Positions 52,191 to 55,253 of a stretch of DNA of 55,253 nucleotides are shown in pieces; the first letter of the stretch is position 1, and each line of letters starts with the position of its first letter. The stretch lies in the NCBI GenBank assembly GCA_028820505.1, contig JAPPIT010000122.1:1-55253 (forward strand). The letters run 5' to 3'. Origin of the DNA: Defluviicoccus sp. GTDB lineage: Bacteria; Pseudomonadota; Alphaproteobacteria; MPNO01. Under the pieces are notes generated by a model that did no database searches, was not told where the DNA came from, and saw only the letters and a list, made by a program, of their open reading frames with translations. The position numbers were made by a program, and so were the translations under genes.

Positions 52191-53236
52191 GCCGCTCCCC
52201 GGCCCGTCTTGCCGCTCGCCTTCTCGGCCTCAGTATAGAACGCGTCGGCGTGGCAGTCCCTGCGCGCGAGGCCGAGCGCGAGGAGGCGGTCGGTGCAACT
52301 CTCCACCATCGCGGGAGGGCCGGCGAGATAGGCCTTGAACCCGTCGAGGTCGTCGAAATCCGCGGCGAGCGCGTCCGCGAGCCAGCCGGTGCGCCGGGGG
52401 GTCGGCGCGGCCGGCTCGGAAAGCACGGTGACGTTGCGCAGATTGGGGTGGTGCGCGGCCAGGGCCGAGAAACGATCCTCCAGGTAGACGTCGCGCTCCG
52501 CCCGGGCGCCGAAATAAAGGAACATGTCCTGTCCGGCACCTCCGGCAAGCGCGCTTTCGGCGATCGACTTGATGGGCGCGAGGCCGGAGCCGCCCGCGAC
52601 CAGCAGGATCGGCCCGCGGTGGCTCTTCCGGTAGTGCGCCGTTCCCATCGGACCGTTGACCGAGACCCGGTCTCCGATCCTGAGCGTGTTCATGACATGG
52701 CGCGTGACCTGTCCCCCGGAGACGAGGCGGACGTGGAACTCCAGCCGCGCCGCGCCGGGCGGGGACGCCATCGAGAAATCGCGCGCCGGAAGGCCCTCGA
52801 AGGCGAGCGCCGCATACTGTCCCGCGGTGAAGTCGAACGGCCCTCCGCTTTCGATGTCGAGCGACAGGATACGGATATCGTGCGTCGCACGGTCGATTCC
52901 GGCGACCCGGCAATCGAGACGCCGGCTCGCATGCACCGCTTCCTCGTCCGCCTCGACGGGCTGGACGGTGCAATCCGACCAGGGAACGGAGCGGCAGGCG
53001 AGGATCAGGCCCCGGTCCCGCTCTTCCCCGGTGAGCGCGAAGGGGGAGTAGGGGGCCATCTCGACGTCCCCCGAGACCAGATGCGACTTGCACCCTCCGC
53101 AATTGCCCGACCGGCAGCCATGCGGGTAGTCGATGCCCTCGCTCAACGCGGTCTCCAGGATCGTCCGCCCCGCGGACACGTCGATCCCGGCCCAGCGCTC
53201 CCCGCCGGGCTTGTTCAGGCTAACGCGATAGTTCAT
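52187..53236 (-). CDS. 2Fe-2S ferredoxin/FAD/NAD(P)H oxidoreductase
   Basis: A 349-residue electron-transfer protein. The N-terminal plant-type ferredoxin has C41, C46, C49 and C81 in HGCRSGNCGGCKSH and LACRS. An FAD domain follows (AGQYAALAFEGLPARDFSMAS), then the NAD(P)H domain with VAGGSGLAPIKSI. The domain order (ferredoxin first) is that of BenC/phenol-hydroxylase reductases rather than PaaE. ATG 53236 is preceded by AGGAGGA, although the spacing is short. It heads the operon and can feed electrons to the diiron protein, the Rieske protein or both. Its stop overlaps the next ATG. Divergent from the acyl-CoA ligase gene across 62 bases. Confidence 0.93.
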   Translation of the reverse strand: MNYRVSLNKPGGERWAGIDVSAGRTILETALSEGIDYPHGCRSGNCGGCKSHLVSGDVEMAPYSPFALTGEERDRGLILACRSVPWSDCTVQPVEADEEAVHASRRLDCRVAGIDRATHDIRILSLDIESGGPFDFTAGQYAALAFEGLPARDFSMASPPGAARLEFHVRLVSGGQVTRHVMNTLRIGDRVSVNGPMGTAHYRKSHRGPILLVAGGSGLAPIKSIAESALAGGAGQDMFLYFGARAERDVYLEDRFSALAAHHPNLRNVTVLSEPAAPTPRRTGWLADALAADFDDLDGFKAYLAGPPAMVESCTDRLLALGLARRDCHADAFYTEAEKASGKTGRGAA

Positions 53237-53298
53237 TCCTCCTATATCGAGCTCGGCGCGGACAATGTCCACCGCCCGGACGGGAGACGCACGCAACG

Positions 53299-54837
53299 AT
53301 GCTGATCGGCGAAATCCTTTCCGACGCGGCGGCGCACGCGCCGGAGAAGACCGCGATCCGGATGGGCGGGTTCGAGCAGAGCTTCGCGGCGCTCGACCGC
53401 GCCGCCAACCGGGTCGGCAATGCGTTGGTCCGGGCCGGCTACGGCAAGGGCCGCAATGTCGCCATCCTCTCTCCCAACCGGCCCGAATATGCCGCGATTC
53501 ACTTCGGCGCGGCCCGGTCCGGCGCCGTGCTCGCGCATCTGTCGACGCGGGCCCCGGACGGGGAGATCGCGCGGATTCTCGCGGCCACCGATATCGAAGC
53601 GCTATTCGTCGACGCGAGCCTGGCCGGAGCGCCCGTCGGGCTGCGCGACGACGCCCCTGAACTGGAACGGATCGTGGTCATCGGCGGCGCCGCGCCCGGG
53701 GGCATGGAGCGCTACGAGGATTTTCTCTCCGGCGCCTCCGACGAGCCGCCTCCGGTCGCGGTTGCGCCGGACGATCCCTGCGTCATCACCTTCACCGGCG
53801 GCACCACCGGGCTGCCGAAGGGTGTCGTGGCGAGCCAGGAAGCGCGGGCGATCGGATCGGTGCGGGCGCGGCGGGAATTCGAGCTGGAAGACGACGACGT
53901 GTTCTGCTGCTCGACCCCCCTGTTCCATATCGCCGGTCTCCTGGTCTGGTTCCAGACCGGCGTGCTGAACCGCAACACGCAGGTGCTGATGCCGGCCTGG
54001 GACGCGGAAGAATTCATGAGGCTGGTGGAAGAGGAGGGCGTGACCGCGGCTTTCCTGGTTCCGACCCAGATCAACGCGGTGATCGGCCATCCCCGTTTTT
54101 CGGCGGATCGCCTCAAGGGGTGGCGGTACTGCAATTTCGGCGGCGCGCCGATGCCGAACGCGCTCGCGGAGCGGATGATGGAGGCCCTGCCCCACCTCGA
54201 ATGGGTCGAGCAGTACGGCCAGTCCGAAACCGGGAACCTGACCGTCCGTCCGCCCCGGTTCGCGCGCTCGAAGATGGGAAGCGCCGGGCGTGCGTTCAGC
54301 GATGTGGACCTTGCGATCCTGGACGACAGGGACCGGCCTCTGCCGCCGGGCGAGATCGGCGAGCTGGTCACCCGGGGAGCCCACCGGATGATCGGCTACT
54401 ACAACGACCCGGACGCCACGGCCGAAACCGTCACCGCCGACGGGTGGGTTCGAACCGGCGACATAGGGTATCTCGACGGGGACGGGTTCCTGTTTCTCGT
54501 CGACCGGTCGAAGGACATGATCGTCTCGGGCGGCGAGAACATCTATCCCACGGAAATCGAGGATGCGCTCTGCCGGCATCCCGCGGTCAACGAATGCGCG
54601 GTGTTCGGCATCCCGGACGAGCGCTGGGGCGAGGTCCCGGCCGCCCATGTCGTGCTCCAAGCCGATGCCGGAACCGAAGAGGAGGAGCTGATCGCGTTCG
54701 TCGCCGGCCGTGTCGCCCGCCACAAGCGGCCGCGCCGCATCCGCTTCGTCGACGCGATGCCCAAGACGCCCGTCGGAAAGATCCAGAAGAACCTGATCCG
54801 CGCGCCCTACTGGGAAGGGAGGGAGCGGGTAATCTGA
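53299..54837 (+). CDS. AMP-forming acyl-CoA ligase
   Basis: A 512-residue adenylate-forming ligase. The phosphate loop is TFTGGTTGLPKGVVASQ, the AMP motif is VEQYGQSETGN, the hinge region is GWVRTGDIGYLDGDGFLFLVDRSKDMIVSGGENIYP, and the C-terminal lysine is in PKTPVGKIQKNLIR. It activates a fatty, aromatic or cyclic acid. Since it is divergent from the three-gene oxygenase operon with only 62 bases in between, both units may be controlled together and the oxygenase may act on its CoA-ester product. Substrate unknown. Confidence 0.93.
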   Translation: MLIGEILSDAAAHAPEKTAIRMGGFEQSFAALDRAANRVGNALVRAGYGKGRNVAILSPNRPEYAAIHFGAARSGAVLAHLSTRAPDGEIARILAATDIEALFVDASLAGAPVGLRDDAPELERIVVIGGAAPGGMERYEDFLSGASDEPPPVAVAPDDPCVITFTGGTTGLPKGVVASQEARAIGSVRARREFELEDDDVFCCSTPLFHIAGLLVWFQTGVLNRNTQVLMPAWDAEEFMRLVEEEGVTAAFLVPTQINAVIGHPRFSADRLKGWRYCNFGGAPMPNALAERMMEALPHLEWVEQYGQSETGNLTVRPPRFARSKMGSAGRAFSDVDLAILDDRDRPLPPGEIGELVTRGAHRMIGYYNDPDATAETVTADGWVRTGDIGYLDGDGFLFLVDRSKDMIVSGGENIYPTEIEDALCRHPAVNECAVFGIPDERWGEVPAAHVVLQADAGTEEEELIAFVAGRVARHKRPRRIRFVDAMPKTPVGKIQKNLIRAPYWEGRERVI

Positions 54838-55031
54838 AGGGGCTTGTGTCGATGGCTCGACGGGCGGTCGGCTGGCCCGGCTCGGGGACGGGAACGCTGC
54901 CCCGCCTGCTCTCAATGCCGTCCGGTTAAGATGGGTTGGACCCGGCGCAAGGCGTCGCTACAGGCGGTTTCCGGCCCTCCCGCCGGATCGGGACACGGAT
55001 CGTGTCCCGCCCGTATATGCCCTCCTTGTTC

Positions 55032-55155
55032 CCCCGTTGTCACCCCGGCCTTGAGCCGGGGTCCAGGGCCACAGGCACCGCCGTCGCCCGGCTTCCCCCG
55101 GATGGGTGTCCGGGACGAGCCTGAACCCCGGCTCAAGGCCGGGGTGACAACGGGG
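55032..55155. repeat. Inverted pair of a second REP-like family
   Basis: The 31 bases at 55032-55062, with core ACCCCGGCCTTGAGCCGGGG, are the exact inverse of 55125-55155, 62 bases apart. Each arm also folds on itself (CCCCGGC/GCCGGGG around a short loop). The flank GTTGTCAC is retained in both. It resembles a transposon-free REP doublet. Confidence 0.9.
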
Positions 55156-55198
55156 CGCGGAGACAGCCTCGCCCATCGGCGCGCCGCCGTCTCCCTCG

Positions 55199-55246
55199 CC
55201 GTCATGCCCGGACTTGTTCCGGGCATCCACGTCTTGCGGCATCGCG
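55199..55246 (-). repeat. REP-like palindromic repeat, inverted copy at window end
   Basis: Exact inverse of bases 1-48, and identical over 53 bases (55199-55251) to 42882-42934. The core hairpin is GCCCGGA/TCCGGGC. Confidence 0.92.
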
Positions 55247-55253
55247 GTGCGAG

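Larger units (their letters stand above)
54838..55253. other. 416-base terminal non-coding region
   Basis: After the ligase gene no coding region is supported. It contains a 31-base perfect inverted repeat (55032-55155) of one REP-like family and, at the end, a copy of the other family (55199-55246). Confidence 0.6.

Overview
The window is GC-rich, with long open frames on both strands that are mostly shadows. It looks like a piece of an alphaproteobacterial chromosome, probably Rhodospirillales-like. The evidence is a housekeeping block holding a Pcm-type methyltransferase, a TolC-type channel, a PopZ (DUF2497) protein and ValS, plus a NifU-type scaffold, YciB and dispersed palindromic repeats of a type common in that class. 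No phage, transposase, rRNA or CRISPR array was seen. The first and last 48 bases are exact inverted copies of the same repeat, so the window may be a complete contig that stops in repeats.

Layout. 217-12241 is a catabolic region: a ThDP-dependent decarboxylase/synthase with an MmgE/PrpD protein, a periplasmic binding protein, a quinone oxidoreductase, a Rieske oxygenase overlapping a glutamine-synthetase-like ligase, an amidase, an MFS carrier, an isochorismatase-type hydrolase and a small membrane protein. 12369-14420 is a MoxR ATPase/VWA pair. 14417-18863 (minus) holds an amidase, an FAD dehydrogenase, 3-hydroxyanthranilate 3,4-dioxygenase, a RidA protein and a hypothetical protein. A VapBC-like module, tRNA-Asn and a PrpF-family isomerase follow. 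After an 814-base non-coding stretch with a promoter, a repeat and palindromes come a cupin, DUF1330 and metallo-hydrolase operon, a small lipoprotein, two different AMP-forming ligases and a gentisate-dioxygenase-like bicupin.

27966-35433 is the core block: tRNA-Cys, pcm-like, tolC-like, popZ, valS, ilvD. 35576-39696 holds a LysR regulator, a heme-oxygenase-like metal enzyme, two tandem 4,5-dihydroxyphthalate-decarboxylase-like proteins and a rhodanese. 39715-42656 has nifU-like, yciB, a DUF2786-like gene and a secreted deacetylase-like protein. 43096-50314 is a seven-gene operon: Zn-ribbon/OB protein, thiolase, three-subunit molybdenum hydroxylase, class III CoA transferase and enoyl-CoA hydratase. 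50323-53236 (minus) is a tightly overlapping operon of a ferredoxin-reductase, a PaaA-like diiron protein and a Rieske oxygenase, divergent from an acyl-CoA ligase (53299-54837).

Taken together the accessory parts encode ring or side-chain oxygenation, amide formation and cleavage, CoA activation and beta-oxidation-like steps, for substrates that cannot be named from sequence. The strongest candidates for undescribed systems are the three-gene oxygenase operon at 50323-53236, the heme-oxygenase-like/decarboxylase-like cluster at 35576-39346, the molybdenum hydroxylase/thiolase operon, and the Rieske/glutamine-synthetase-like pair at 5546-8307.
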